This document shows, piece by piece, positions 17,807 to 25,840 of a DNA stretch of 64,000 nucleotides. Positions within the stretch are counted from its first letter, which is position 1, and every line of letters starts with the position of its first letter. The notes below the pieces were generated by a model. It saw only the letters and a program-made list of their open reading frames with translations. It was not told the origin of the DNA and searched no databases. This stretch comes from Verrucolacustris sp964635945 (GTDB lineage Bacteria; Verrucomicrobiota; Verrucomicrobiia; Methylacidiphilales; Verrucolacustridaceae), in NCBI GenBank assembly GCA_964635945.1, contig CAZWQT010000002.1, forward strand, positions 1 through 64,000. The letters are read 5' to 3'. The translations under genes and the position numbers were made by a program.

Positions 17807-18411
17807 GGTCTCAGATCCTTCCACGGTCCTTCTATGCGACGAAGGATCCGGTGGCGGTGGCGTTGCGGCTTCTGGGGAAAGTGGTCCGAGTGGAAACCGG
17901 CAACGGCTGCTGCGCCGGCCGCATCGTGGAAACGGAAGCCTATGGCGGGCGGGCGGATCGTGCGTCCCACGCCTGGCATGGGCGCACGCCGAGAAATGAA
18001 TCAATGTTTGGCGCGCCGGGCACGGCCTATGTTTATCTTTGTTACGGAATCCACCGGATGTTCAACGTTGTCACGGCGCCAAGCGGGATCCCTGCGGCGG
18101 TTTTGATCCGGGCGGTTGAACCGATCGAGGGATTGGAACAGATGGCCCGTCGTCGAAAAATGCCCCGGAACGATCGTCGCCTGACCGCAGGACCGGGGTC
18201 TTGGACGGCAGCTTTGGGAATCCGCATGGAATGGGATCGAAGCGATCTTGTTTGCGGGCCGGTTCGAATCGAGGATGACGGGATGCGGATCGTTGCCACC
18301 CAGATTCAGCGGCGTCCCCGGGTGGGGGTCAATTATGCCGGGGCGGCCGCCCGTTTCCCCTGGCGGTTTTCCATCCGTGGCAACCCCTGGGTGAGCCGAA
18401 GTCGCTCATGA
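17803..18411 (+). CDS. mpg: DNA-3-methyladenine glycosylase (AAG/MPG family)
   Basis: Base-excision repair glycosylase that removes alkylated and deaminated purines. The family signatures are present: RIVETEAYGG with the catalytic Glu, SHAWHGRTPRN, a MFGAPGTAYVYLCYGIH stretch with the damage-intercalating Tyr, and the late GPGS and RVGVNYAG motifs. 202 residues, normal for bacterial members. GTG start overlaps the previous stop by four bases. The DNA-repair role is unrelated to the PLP protein, so the operon is probably a housekeeping grouping. Confidence 0.92.
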   Translation: MRSQILPRSFYATKDPVAVALRLLGKVVRVETGNGCCAGRIVETEAYGGRADRASHAWHGRTPRNESMFGAPGTAYVYLCYGIHRMFNVVTAPSGIPAAVLIRAVEPIEGLEQMARRRKMPRNDRRLTAGPGSWTAALGIRMEWDRSDLVCGPVRIEDDGMRIVATQIQRRPRVGVNYAGAAARFPWRFSIRGNPWVSRSRS

Positions 18412-19820
18412 AAAAATCGCCGCGCATTCTTTCCACCCTGGAAAAAGCGCAGGAGATTAATTTTTCCGGCCGTCACTATGGAACGATCGCCGAGATCGGG
18501 GCGGGTCAGGAAGTGGCCCGCTGGTTTTTCCAGGCGGGGGGCGCAGCCGGCACCGTGGCCAAGAGCATATCGGCCTATGACATGACCTTCAGCAACGCGA
18601 TTTATGGAAAAGCAGGACGGTTTGTCTCGCGGGAGCGGCTTAAAGAGATGCTGGATTATGAGTATCGGCTGCTGATCGAGCGGTTGGGGACGGAACGGGG
18701 GGATCAAACGAGGTTTTTTGTTTTTGCAGACACGGTGACAGCCCGCAGTCACAAGCATGCCAGCGATGGGAAGGGATGGCTGGGGATACGGTTTCAAACA
18801 GAACCCAACCGCGCTCCGGGGGAAATCCATCTGCACGTCCGCTTGATGGATCCCACCAATTCCGAGCAGATGGAGGTCTTGGGCATGCTGGGGGTGAATC
18901 TAATTCACGCCGCCTTTTTACATTGGCGAAATCCGGAGGAGATTCTGAACCGGTTGATGGACGGAATCCGGTACGGGCGTCTGGAGGTGGATATGGTCGC
19001 GTTCGGCGGGCCGGTGTTCGCGCGGGTCGACAACCGGCTCGCCAGCCTGAAATTGGTGCGTTCAAATCTTACGCCCGTGTCCCTTTTTGCCGCGACCGGG
19101 GAGAATCTTGAGGCGGAAGATAGCTTTTACAACAAGTCGGTCCTACTTCTTCGGGGCCACTATCGACCGATCACCAATTTTCACATGAGGATGATGTCCA
19201 AGGCGTCCGCCGTTTTCCGGGCTGATCCAGACAACAAGGGCCGGGAGATTGTGGAGGTATGTGAGATCACCATGCGGAATCTGGTGCGGAGCCGCAAAGC
19301 GGGCATCGAGGATTTTCTCGACCGGGTGGACTGCCTGGGTGCGCTCAAGCGGACAGTGATGGTCAGCAATATTTTTCGGTTTCACCGGTTGGCGCAGTAC
19401 ATCACCCAGCGCACGAAGGGATGCGTCGGCTTTGTCATCGGCGTGCCACTTCTCAGCAAGATGCTCGAAGAACAGTTTTACAGCGACCTGCCCGGAGGAA
19501 TTCTGGAGGCCATGGGGCGGCTGTTCCTGCCGGGCGTGAAGCTCCTGGTTCAACCCGGCCACGACCCCGTGAACGGAGCGTTCGTCACCGGGCATAGCCT
19601 GATTGTGCCCGAGCCGATCCGGGAAATTTACGAATACCTTGTGCGGACCGGCCGGATCGTCGACCTGTCTGGAGAACAAAAAGACCTACCGGCCTGCTCG
19701 AGTTCTGAAATCCTCAGGAACATTCGTGCCGGCAAAAAAGGTTGGGAGAGAAATGTGCCCAGCCCGGTGGCGAATCTTATCCGCCGGCGCCGGCTTTTCG
19801 GCTATCGTGCCGCCCGCTGA
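18408..19820 (+). CDS. Conserved protein of unknown function, 470 residues
   Basis: A long soluble protein whose N-terminal pattern (YGTIAEIGAGQEVARWFF then GGAAGTVAKSISAYDM) I recognise from proteins scattered over several phyla. From memory they are often labelled as TonB-dependent receptors or nicotinate-nucleotide adenylyltransferases. There is no signal peptide and no plug or barrel sequence, so the receptor label looks wrong, and I see no nucleotidyltransferase HxGH motif. Conserved-looking blocks are FFVFADTV (about residue 105), GWLGIRFQ (125), GVNLIHAAF (165), LEVDMVAFGGPVFARVDNR (190-210) and a C-terminal FVTGHSLIVPEPIREIY. It starts at ATGA over the previous stop and ends in TGATG with the next gene. 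Cytoplasmic; function not known. Confidence 0.8.
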   Translation: MKKSPRILSTLEKAQEINFSGRHYGTIAEIGAGQEVARWFFQAGGAAGTVAKSISAYDMTFSNAIYGKAGRFVSRERLKEMLDYEYRLLIERLGTERGDQTRFFVFADTVTARSHKHASDGKGWLGIRFQTEPNRAPGEIHLHVRLMDPTNSEQMEVLGMLGVNLIHAAFLHWRNPEEILNRLMDGIRYGRLEVDMVAFGGPVFARVDNRLASLKLVRSNLTPVSLFAATGENLEAEDSFYNKSVLLLRGHYRPITNFHMRMMSKASAVFRADPDNKGREIVEVCEITMRNLVRSRKAGIEDFLDRVDCLGALKRTVMVSNIFRFHRLAQYITQRTKGCVGFVIGVPLLSKMLEEQFYSDLPGGILEAMGRLFLPGVKLLVQPGHDPVNGAFVTGHSLIVPEPIREIYEYLVRTGRIVDLSGEQKDLPACSSSEILRNIRAGKKGWERNVPSPVANLIRRRRLFGYRAAR

Positions 19821-20212
19821 TGGCACTGCAGATCCATAAACCAAACCTAGGTTCGACCCCGGTTTGTATGATGGTGGTGGGGATGGGGGCGAGGAATCTG
19901 CGCGGATTTCTATTTCTCTGGACCCAGATCGCCTCCTTTGTGAGGGATACCAAGCGGGCGGAAGGATGCCGGGGCGTGTGCCCGGGGATCAGCAGCCTGC
20001 GGAGGTTGGTTTTGGTAAGCTATTGGCGAAATCGGGAAGCGCTGCAGGCCTTCGTACGCTCGCCTGCGCACCTGGCGTGGATGCGGTTCATCGCCAAGCA
20101 TCCCGACAGTCTTGATCTTTTTAACGAGACATACGGTCAGCCGGTGGCGTTGAATACCATCAATACCCGGGGTGGCTTTACCGCCGCTGCGGAACAGGAG
20201 GGCAAAACATGA
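19820..20212 (+). CDS. Small ABM/DUF4188-like protein
   Basis: 130 residues. The pattern VCMMVVGMGARNLRG, then SSLRRLVLVSYWRNREALQAFVRSPAHLAWMRF and FNETYG, looks like DUF4188 and related antibiotic-biosynthesis-monooxygenase-like ferredoxin-fold proteins, in which a YW-R/S-x-E-x-L segment and a late H-E/N-x-Y are conserved. No catalytic chemistry can be assigned. The ATG at 19820 overlaps the preceding TGA as TGATG, and the end overlaps the next start as ATGA. Translation coupling with both neighbours is therefore likely. Confidence 0.65.
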   Translation: MALQIHKPNLGSTPVCMMVVGMGARNLRGFLFLWTQIASFVRDTKRAEGCRGVCPGISSLRRLVLVSYWRNREALQAFVRSPAHLAWMRFIAKHPDSLDLFNETYGQPVALNTINTRGGFTAAAEQEGKT

Positions 20213-20652
20213 GTCGATGGCTAAGTTTGGCTTTGGTTTTTATCGTGGGGGCGGCGGCCGTAGCCCAGGAAAACAAATCCGGGACTATCAAGGTCGTCAT
20301 CGAAGGCGTGCTGGATGGCCAGGGCCAGGTTCGGGTGGCGCTCGAAAAGAACGCCAAGGATTTCGACTCCGGAGCTTTTGACGCTCCAAAATATCTCTCC
20401 CGAGTCGAAGAGGCCAAGGGGGAGAAGGTGCCCGTGGTTTTCCCGGCGGTGCCTTACGGGGTCTACGCCATCAAGACCTTTCAGGATCTGGATGGGGACG
20501 GGAAGCTGAAGACCGGGTTTATGGGGGCGCCGGAGGAGCCGTGGGGATTTTCCAACGACGCCACCGGATTCATGGGGCCGGCCGATTTCAGCGATGCGAA
20601 GTTTAACCTGGATACACCGGAGCTGGAATTAACAATCCATCTCAAGAAATAA
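20209..20652 (+). CDS. Secreted DUF2141 family protein
   Basis: 147 residues with a cleavable signal peptide (residues 1-19, ending AAAVAQ). The mature part matches the DUF2141 pattern: a beta-sandwich strand GTIKVVIEGV, then GQVRVALEK, the segment VPYGVYAIKTFQDLDGDGKL with its DxDGDGKL acidic turn, and the Gly/Trp phrase PEEPWGFSND. Function of the family is unknown; it is periplasmic or extracellular. It is the last gene of the operon that begins with the PLP protein. A 163-base gap follows before parB; I see no terminator there. Confidence 0.82.
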   Translation: MSRWLSLALVFIVGAAAVAQENKSGTIKVVIEGVLDGQGQVRVALEKNAKDFDSGAFDAPKYLSRVEEAKGEKVPVVFPAVPYGVYAIKTFQDLDGDGKLKTGFMGAPEEPWGFSNDATGFMGPADFSDAKFNLDTPELELTIHLKK

Positions 20653-20815
20653 CGGATCAAACACCGTTTCCTCTGAGGGCGGATCCTGCCTGACAGATTT
20701 GGCAAGCCCCGACATTCCGGCGAACCGCGTTTCCATCTAAAAATTCTTGGAATGTTATTTCAGTCACGGGCGGGCACGGATTGACGGGAGAGGGGCGAAA
20801 CTTACCGTTGGAAGC

Positions 20816-21703
20816 ATGGCCAAAGCACCGCTGGGCAGGGGGTTGGGAGCCCTTTTGGGGACGAGCAAGTCCCCCCTCGACTCCCCGGAGATCCGCCCGG
20901 ATGAGGGGGAGAAGATCCAGCAACTGGGGATCGGCGAGATTCGGCCCAGTCGTTTCCAGCCCCGGCGGGTCTTTGCCGAGGAGAGCCTGGCGGAGTTGGT
21001 GGACTCCATCCGGGCCAAGGGGATTTTTCAGCCGCTGATCGTCCGGCGTTCCGGAAGCGGGTCCGGTTATGAGTTGATCGCCGGGGAGCGGCGCTGGCGG
21101 GCTGCGCAAAAGCTAAGCCTGGTGCGAGTGCCGGCCATCGTAAGGCAGGCCACCGACCAGCAGGTCCTCGAGTTTGCCCTGATTGAAAATCTGCAGCGAG
21201 CCGAATTGGATCCCGTGGAGGAAGCCGACGGCTACGCCACCCTGATTGAATCGTTCGGCCTGAAACAGGAGGAGGTGGCTGAGCGGGTGGGGAAAAATCG
21301 GGCCACGGTGGCCAATGCCCTCCGCTTGCGCTCGTTACCTTCCGAGGTGCGCGATCTCCTGCGCTCCAAGCAAATCACCGTGGGCCACGCCAAAGCGATT
21401 CTTGGGTTGAGCGAGCCGGCGGCGCAGACGGCGGTTGCACGGGAGGCGGTGAAGCGGGGCCTGAGCGTCCGGCAAGCGGAGGCCTTGGTACGACGGCAAA
21501 CGAGCGGCAGTCGTGGACGTAAAAAGAATCGCCGCTTCCAGGAGGCAGATTGGCGGGACCTGGAATTGAAGTTGCAGCGGGCCACGGGAACCCGCGCCCG
21601 GATCTTGGGCTCGGGAGAAAAAGGGCGTATCGAACTGCCGTACACCTCGGCGGCGGAGTTGGATCGACTCACTGCCCATCTTGGGGTGCGGAGCGACCTC
21701 TGA
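20816..21703 (+). CDS. parB: Chromosome partitioning protein ParB
   Basis: CTP-dependent DNA clamp that spreads from parS sites and directs origin segregation. The N-terminal GRGLGALLG ParA-interaction peptide is followed by the CTP-binding pocket with GERRWRAA and ENLQRAELDPVEEA, then a helix-turn-helix (EEVAERVGKNRATVANALRLRSLP) and a C-terminal dimerisation region. 295 residues is typical. ATG 20816 has GGAA seven bases upstream. No parA is adjacent in this window and I did not see a parS-like 16-mer, although I could not search exhaustively. mutL follows after 16 bases. Confidence 0.95.
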   Translation: MAKAPLGRGLGALLGTSKSPLDSPEIRPDEGEKIQQLGIGEIRPSRFQPRRVFAEESLAELVDSIRAKGIFQPLIVRRSGSGSGYELIAGERRWRAAQKLSLVRVPAIVRQATDQQVLEFALIENLQRAELDPVEEADGYATLIESFGLKQEEVAERVGKNRATVANALRLRSLPSEVRDLLRSKQITVGHAKAILGLSEPAAQTAVAREAVKRGLSVRQAEALVRRQTSGSRGRKKNRRFQEADWRDLELKLQRATGTRARILGSGEKGRIELPYTSAAELDRLTAHLGVRSDL

Positions 21704-21719
21704 GGAAGCCCGTCCGGTT

Positions 21720-23462
21720 ATGAGTCAAAAGATCCGCCTCTTGGCGGAAGTGGTGGCGAACCGGATCGCCGCCGGAGAGGTGGTGGAGCGGCCGGCCTCG
21801 GTGGTCAAAGAGTTGGTCGAAAACTCCCTGGATGCCGGAGCGAAAAAAATAGAGATTTCCGTAGAGCGGGGGGGTCGGTCGCTCATCCGGGTGATTGATG
21901 ATGGCTGCGGGATGGGGCCAGAGGATGCGTTGCTGGCTCTGGAGCGTCACGCTACCAGCAAGATCCGGGATGCGGGGGATCTGATGAAAATCCAGACCTT
22001 TGGCTTTCGCGGGGAGGCCCTGCCCAGCATTGCCTCGGTCAGTCGCTTCACGCTGAAAACTCGGGAACCGGATGCGGTGGAGGGGACGGAGGTGGTGATT
22101 GATGGGGGTAAGGTGGTGCGGGCGGGGAAGGTGGGTTGCCCGGCGGGGACCAGCATCGAGGTCCGACAGCTGTTTGCCCATGTGCCGGGACGGCGGAAAT
22201 TTTTACGGACGGAGGAGACGGAGTGGAGCCACATTGAACAAGGAGTCCGGCTGGCAGCACTGGCCCGGCCGGAAGTGGGTTGGGTCCTGCGCCGGGATGG
22301 AGCGGTCTTTTGGCAGGACACCGCCCGCCAGGCCTTGGAAGAGCGGATGGCAGCGGTGTTTGGGCGGGATTGGAAAGAGACCTTTTTGGAAATCGACACG
22401 GAGGACGGGGGGATGCGCCTCCATGGGTATCTCGGGCGGCCTGGAGTCAACCGCGCGACGCGGGCCGAGCAGATTCTTTTCGTAAACGCCCGCCCGGTGC
22501 AGAGCGGCAGCCTCAACCATGCCTTGCTCGAGGGGTACCACAACGCCCTCATGAGGGGTCGCTACCCGGTGACAGTTTTATTCCTGGAGATGGATCCGTG
22601 CGGGTTGGATGTGAACGTCCATCCCGCCAAACGTGAGGTCAGGTTTCGCCAGGATGGAGATGTGCGGAGGTTTGTTTCGGGGGCGGTGGCGGAAGTCCTG
22701 CGGGGCGGTTCGGTGGGGCCGTTGCCGATGCCCACGGTAACCACAAACGGTTTTTCCCCGGCGCTAACCTTTGCCCCCACACCTTCCCAACCCGCCACCA
22801 CGGTTCCGGGGCGGGCACCGATTGCGGTGGCAACGGGAGGATCTCTGGGTCTTGAAGTGGAGAGTGCGCCCGGTATTCCGGCGGGCTGGCGTTTCCTCGG
22901 GGTGGTGGATCATCTTTACCTCGTGGCTGAAAAAGAGGGCGGGGTGGTGTTGGTTGATCAGCATGCGGCCCATGAGAGGATTCTTTTCGAGCAGCTTCTC
23001 CGGCAAGTGGCCCAAGAGGAGATACAGAGTCAGAGACTGCTTTATCCGGTCACCATCGAATTTCCTCCCGTGCAGGCGGCTTTTCTGAAAAACCGAACGG
23101 AAGAACTGGGGAAGGTCGGGCTGGGAATTTCCGCGCTGGGGGGCAACACATTTTTGGTGGATGCCCTGCCCCCGCGAGTCCGGACGCTGGCCGTGGAGGA
23201 GTTTGTCCGGGGAGTGGTGGCGGACCTGGAAAAAGGGGGGTCGTCTATAAAGAAGGACCGACGCTTGAGCGAGGAGGTGATTGCCAAAACGGTCTGCCAA
23301 CATGCGGTGAAGGCGAATGACCGGCTTCATGACGCTGAGGCGGTCCGGTTGCTCGCTGACCTTTTGGCCTGCGAACTCCCGTACACCTGCCCGCATGGGC
23401 GGCCGACGATGATTTTGTGGAGCAAGGCAGAACTGGAGAAGAAGTTCGGCCGGGCGGGTTGA
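21720..23462 (+). CDS. mutL: DNA mismatch repair protein MutL with endonuclease motif
   Basis: Matchmaker of mismatch repair. The GHKL ATPase N-terminus shows IAAGEVVERPASVVKELVEN, DDGCGM, RHATSKI and GFRGEAL. A short Ser/Pro-rich linker is followed by the C-terminal dimerisation domain with DQHAAHERILFE, the metal-binding nuclease motif, and CPHGRPT. Strand incision is therefore probably by MutL itself, as in bacteria without MutH. 580 residues. ATG at 21720 was chosen over an ATG 13 codons earlier because the conserved start is MSQKIRLLAE. mutS is not in the window. Confidence 0.96.
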   Translation: MSQKIRLLAEVVANRIAAGEVVERPASVVKELVENSLDAGAKKIEISVERGGRSLIRVIDDGCGMGPEDALLALERHATSKIRDAGDLMKIQTFGFRGEALPSIASVSRFTLKTREPDAVEGTEVVIDGGKVVRAGKVGCPAGTSIEVRQLFAHVPGRRKFLRTEETEWSHIEQGVRLAALARPEVGWVLRRDGAVFWQDTARQALEERMAAVFGRDWKETFLEIDTEDGGMRLHGYLGRPGVNRATRAEQILFVNARPVQSGSLNHALLEGYHNALMRGRYPVTVLFLEMDPCGLDVNVHPAKREVRFRQDGDVRRFVSGAVAEVLRGGSVGPLPMPTVTTNGFSPALTFAPTPSQPATTVPGRAPIAVATGGSLGLEVESAPGIPAGWRFLGVVDHLYLVAEKEGGVVLVDQHAAHERILFEQLLRQVAQEEIQSQRLLYPVTIEFPPVQAAFLKNRTEELGKVGLGISALGGNTFLVDALPPRVRTLAVEEFVRGVVADLEKGGSSIKKDRRLSEEVIAKTVCQHAVKANDRLHDAEAVRLLADLLACELPYTCPHGRPTMILWSKAELEKKFGRAG

Positions 23463-24614
23463 ATGGCCGGAGAGCGGATCTTTCTTGATCATGCCACGGG
23501 CGGACCGCTTTCATCGGCGGCACGGATTGCGCTGGAAAAGGTTTTATCGGGTCACGGGGCAACGCCAGGAGGTGGCCACCGGGAGGCTAGGGAGTCCCGG
23601 GAAATTCTTGAGGCGGCAAGAATGCAGGTCGCGGGATTTCTTAAAACAGAAGAGCCGGAGCGGGCGGTGTTCACTTCCGGAGGAACGGAAGCCGTGCAGT
23701 CAGCCATCCGGGGATGGGGAGAGGCCGCCGGCAAGGGCACGGTCTATCTCAGCGAAATGGAGCATCCCGCGGTGGAGTCGGCCGTCCGGCGGCTGATGAA
23801 TTCCGGTTTTTTCGTGGTTCGGATTCCAACGGATGGGGAGGGGAGGTTGCAGTGGAAAAAGGTGAAATCGAACGGACCAGGTTTGGTTTGCGTGCATTTG
23901 GCCCATCACGACCTTGGAACGGTGCAGGATTTGAAACAGGCGGCGATTTTTGCGAAGGAGGTCAAGGCGGGCCTGTTTGTGGATGCGACCTTTGGGGCTG
24001 GGTGGGTGGAGTTACCGGAAGGATTGGAGGGGGTGGACCTCTTGGCGGTCTCGGGTCATCGGTTAGGCGGACCGAAGGGAGCGGGGTTTTTGTGGATCCG
24101 ACCTGGCTTCCCATGGAAAGCCCAGTCGGAAGGGGGGCGGCAGGAAAATGACCAGCGGGCGGGCACGGAGAATTTGCCGGCCATTGCCGGATTGGGGGCT
24201 GTGCTCGGAGAGTGGATGAAATGCGGGGCCACTTTCCGTAGCCAAGCCCAGGAGGCCCAGCAGGCCTTTTTGGATGGTGTCCTGAACAAGGTTCCCGAAG
24301 CCAAACTTCATGGGCCTAAACCGGGGGCGGCACGGAGCCCGGCACATCTGGGAATCAGCTTTGCGGGTTTTGAGGCAGAGTCGTTGGCGCTGGTGCTGGA
24401 CCGAGTTGGCGTGGCGGCGAGGGGAGGTAGCGGCTGTGTAACCAGAGAGATGAAGATTCCTCCGGCGATGAAGGCCATCGGGGCCAAACCTGAAGAGGCG
24501 CGAGCGCTGATTCTTTTTACATTAGGTGTCGGGACGAAGGCGTCCGAGATGGCGGCAGCAGCCGAGCGGGTCCAGCAGGCGGTGCAGAAGCTGAAAGCGG
24601 CCATGCCGCAATAA
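23463..24614 (+). CDS. NifS/IscS-like class V aminotransferase homologue lacking the PLP lysine
   Basis: 383 residues with the fold of cysteine desulfurases: LDHATGGPLS start, FTSGGTEAVQSAI, EHPAV, DATFGAG, the SGHRLGGPKGAGF segment, a QRAGTENLPAIAG stretch and a C-terminal GGSGC with the expected active-site cysteine (Cys325). In working enzymes the SGH segment continues with the Schiff-base lysine. Here residue 200 is Arg (codon CGG). The Asn that contacts PLP is His149 and the DATQ glutamine is Phe177. A normal PLP mechanism therefore looks impossible, although the frame is intact and the gene is embedded with mutL (0-base gap) and mrp. It may be a pseudoenzyme or sulfur-carrier-related scaffold; symbol withheld. 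Confidence 0.85.
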   Translation: MAGERIFLDHATGGPLSSAARIALEKVLSGHGATPGGGHREARESREILEAARMQVAGFLKTEEPERAVFTSGGTEAVQSAIRGWGEAAGKGTVYLSEMEHPAVESAVRRLMNSGFFVVRIPTDGEGRLQWKKVKSNGPGLVCVHLAHHDLGTVQDLKQAAIFAKEVKAGLFVDATFGAGWVELPEGLEGVDLLAVSGHRLGGPKGAGFLWIRPGFPWKAQSEGGRQENDQRAGTENLPAIAGLGAVLGEWMKCGATFRSQAQEAQQAFLDGVLNKVPEAKLHGPKPGAARSPAHLGISFAGFEAESLALVLDRVGVAARGGSGCVTREMKIPPAMKAIGAKPEEARALILFTLGVGTKASEMAAAAERVQQAVQKLKAAMPQ

Positions 24615-24711
24615 GCCGCGACCTCGAGACAGCCCGTTTTGATTGTGTTCCGCCGGGACGTCAGGCCCTACCAGGATTGGATTGTGAAATAAAAACAGGC
24701 AGAGTGAGGTA

Positions 24712-25770
24712 ATGAGTGGCAACAGTTGGCGGGACGAGGTGGTGACGAGACTCAAGGGGGTGAAGTACCCTGGTTTCAGTCGCGACATCGTCTCATTCGG
24801 CCTTGTGCAGGACGTCTCCCTGGAAGGAGCGGATCTTAAATTAAGACTCAAACTGACCACTCCTGATCCGGCGATCCCGGCAAAGATTGGCCAAGAGATT
24901 CGAGACGTTCTCAAGGGCTATGCCCCGGTAAAAAGCGTGACCATTGAGACGGAGGTAGCGCCACCGCAGGCCACCGCCACTACGGGCCCGCAGGGAATAC
25001 CGGGAGTAAAAAAGATCATCGCCGTGGCGAGCGGTAAGGGCGGCGTGGGGAAGTCCACCGTGGCGGCAAACTTGGCGGTGCAGTTGGCAAAGGATGGGCT
25101 GAAGGTGGGTCTTTGCGACTGTGATCTCTATGGGCCAAGTCAGGCACTGATGCTTGGCTGTCGGGAAGGCTTAAAGGTCGAGGAAGGGACGGAGCGGATC
25201 TTTCCGGCTGAGGTGCATGGGGTGAAGTTGATGAGCATGGGAATGTTGTTGGGTGATGACAGTCCAGCGGCCCTGCGCGGTCCCATGGTGACGCGCTTTA
25301 CCCAACAATTTCTCCGTCAGGTGGCCTGGGACGACCTGGACGTTCTGGTGTTGGACTTGCCTCCGGGGACAGGCGACATCCAATTAACAATCGTGCAGAC
25401 CGTGGCACTGGACGGGGCCTTGATTGTGACGACCCCGCAAGAGGTGGCGCTGATCGATGCCCGTAAGGCCATCGCCATGTTCCGAAAGGTTCATGTGACG
25501 ATTTTAGGCTTAGTGGAGAATATGAGTTATTTCACGCCTCCGGGCTCGAAAGAGAAACATACCATTTTTGGAAGCGGGGGTGGTGCCAAGGAGGCGGAAA
25601 GGCAGAAAGTCTCCCTTCTGGCAGAGATTCCCCTGGACCCCCAGGCCCGTGCGGGGGGGGACGAGGGCGTGCCAGCGGTTTTGCTGGGAGACGCTGCTTC
25701 CTCAGCCCCCGTTTTCCGGGAGTTGGCCCAAGCGGTTAAAAAAGTCCTCTTTCCAAGTATCTTCCTGTAA
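24712..25770 (+). CDS. mrp: Mrp/NBP35-family iron-sulfur carrier ATPase, CxxC missing
   Basis: P-loop ATPase of the Mrp/ApbC group that carries or transfers Fe-S clusters. The N-terminal MIP18-like (DUF59) domain covers about residues 5-85. The deviant Walker A SGKGGVGKST is near 105, followed by CDCDLYGPSQ, the LDLPPGTGDIQLT switch and TTPQEVALID. In most members the sequence after ENMSYF contains CPxC, which holds the bridging cluster. Here it is TPPGSKEKH with no cysteine, leaving an FGSGGG end. 352 residues, with GAGG a few bases ahead of ATG. It follows the NifS-like gene by 97 bases. Confidence 0.9.
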   Translation: MSGNSWRDEVVTRLKGVKYPGFSRDIVSFGLVQDVSLEGADLKLRLKLTTPDPAIPAKIGQEIRDVLKGYAPVKSVTIETEVAPPQATATTGPQGIPGVKKIIAVASGKGGVGKSTVAANLAVQLAKDGLKVGLCDCDLYGPSQALMLGCREGLKVEEGTERIFPAEVHGVKLMSMGMLLGDDSPAALRGPMVTRFTQQFLRQVAWDDLDVLVLDLPPGTGDIQLTIVQTVALDGALIVTTPQEVALIDARKAIAMFRKVHVTILGLVENMSYFTPPGSKEKHTIFGSGGGAKEAERQKVSLLAEIPLDPQARAGGDEGVPAVLLGDAASSAPVFRELAQAVKKVLFPSIFL

Positions 25771-25802
25771 GCGGTTTAAATTGTAACCCTTTTGACATAT
25801 CC

Positions 25803-25831
25803 CCTTGCAGGTTAGAAACAGGCCTGCAAGG
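25803..25831 (+). promoter_or_regulatory. 9-bp hairpin covering the ribosome binding site of the next gene
   Basis: Perfect inverted repeat CCTTGCAGG (25803-25811) and CCTGCAAGG (25823-25831) with an 11-base loop. The last four bases, AAGG, are the best ribosome binding site for the ATG at 25841 (nine bases away), so the stem would hide it. There is no T-run after it, so it is not a classical terminator. A TTGACA box lies just upstream at 25792 but the -10 is weak. Confidence 0.5.
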
Positions 25832-25840
25832 TAACTAGTA

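Noticed and set aside
20653..20815. Possible parS or promoter in front of parB
   Set aside because: Only a TTCCA/TGGAA imperfect repeat is seen; it does not match the parS consensus and no -10/-35 pair is convincing.
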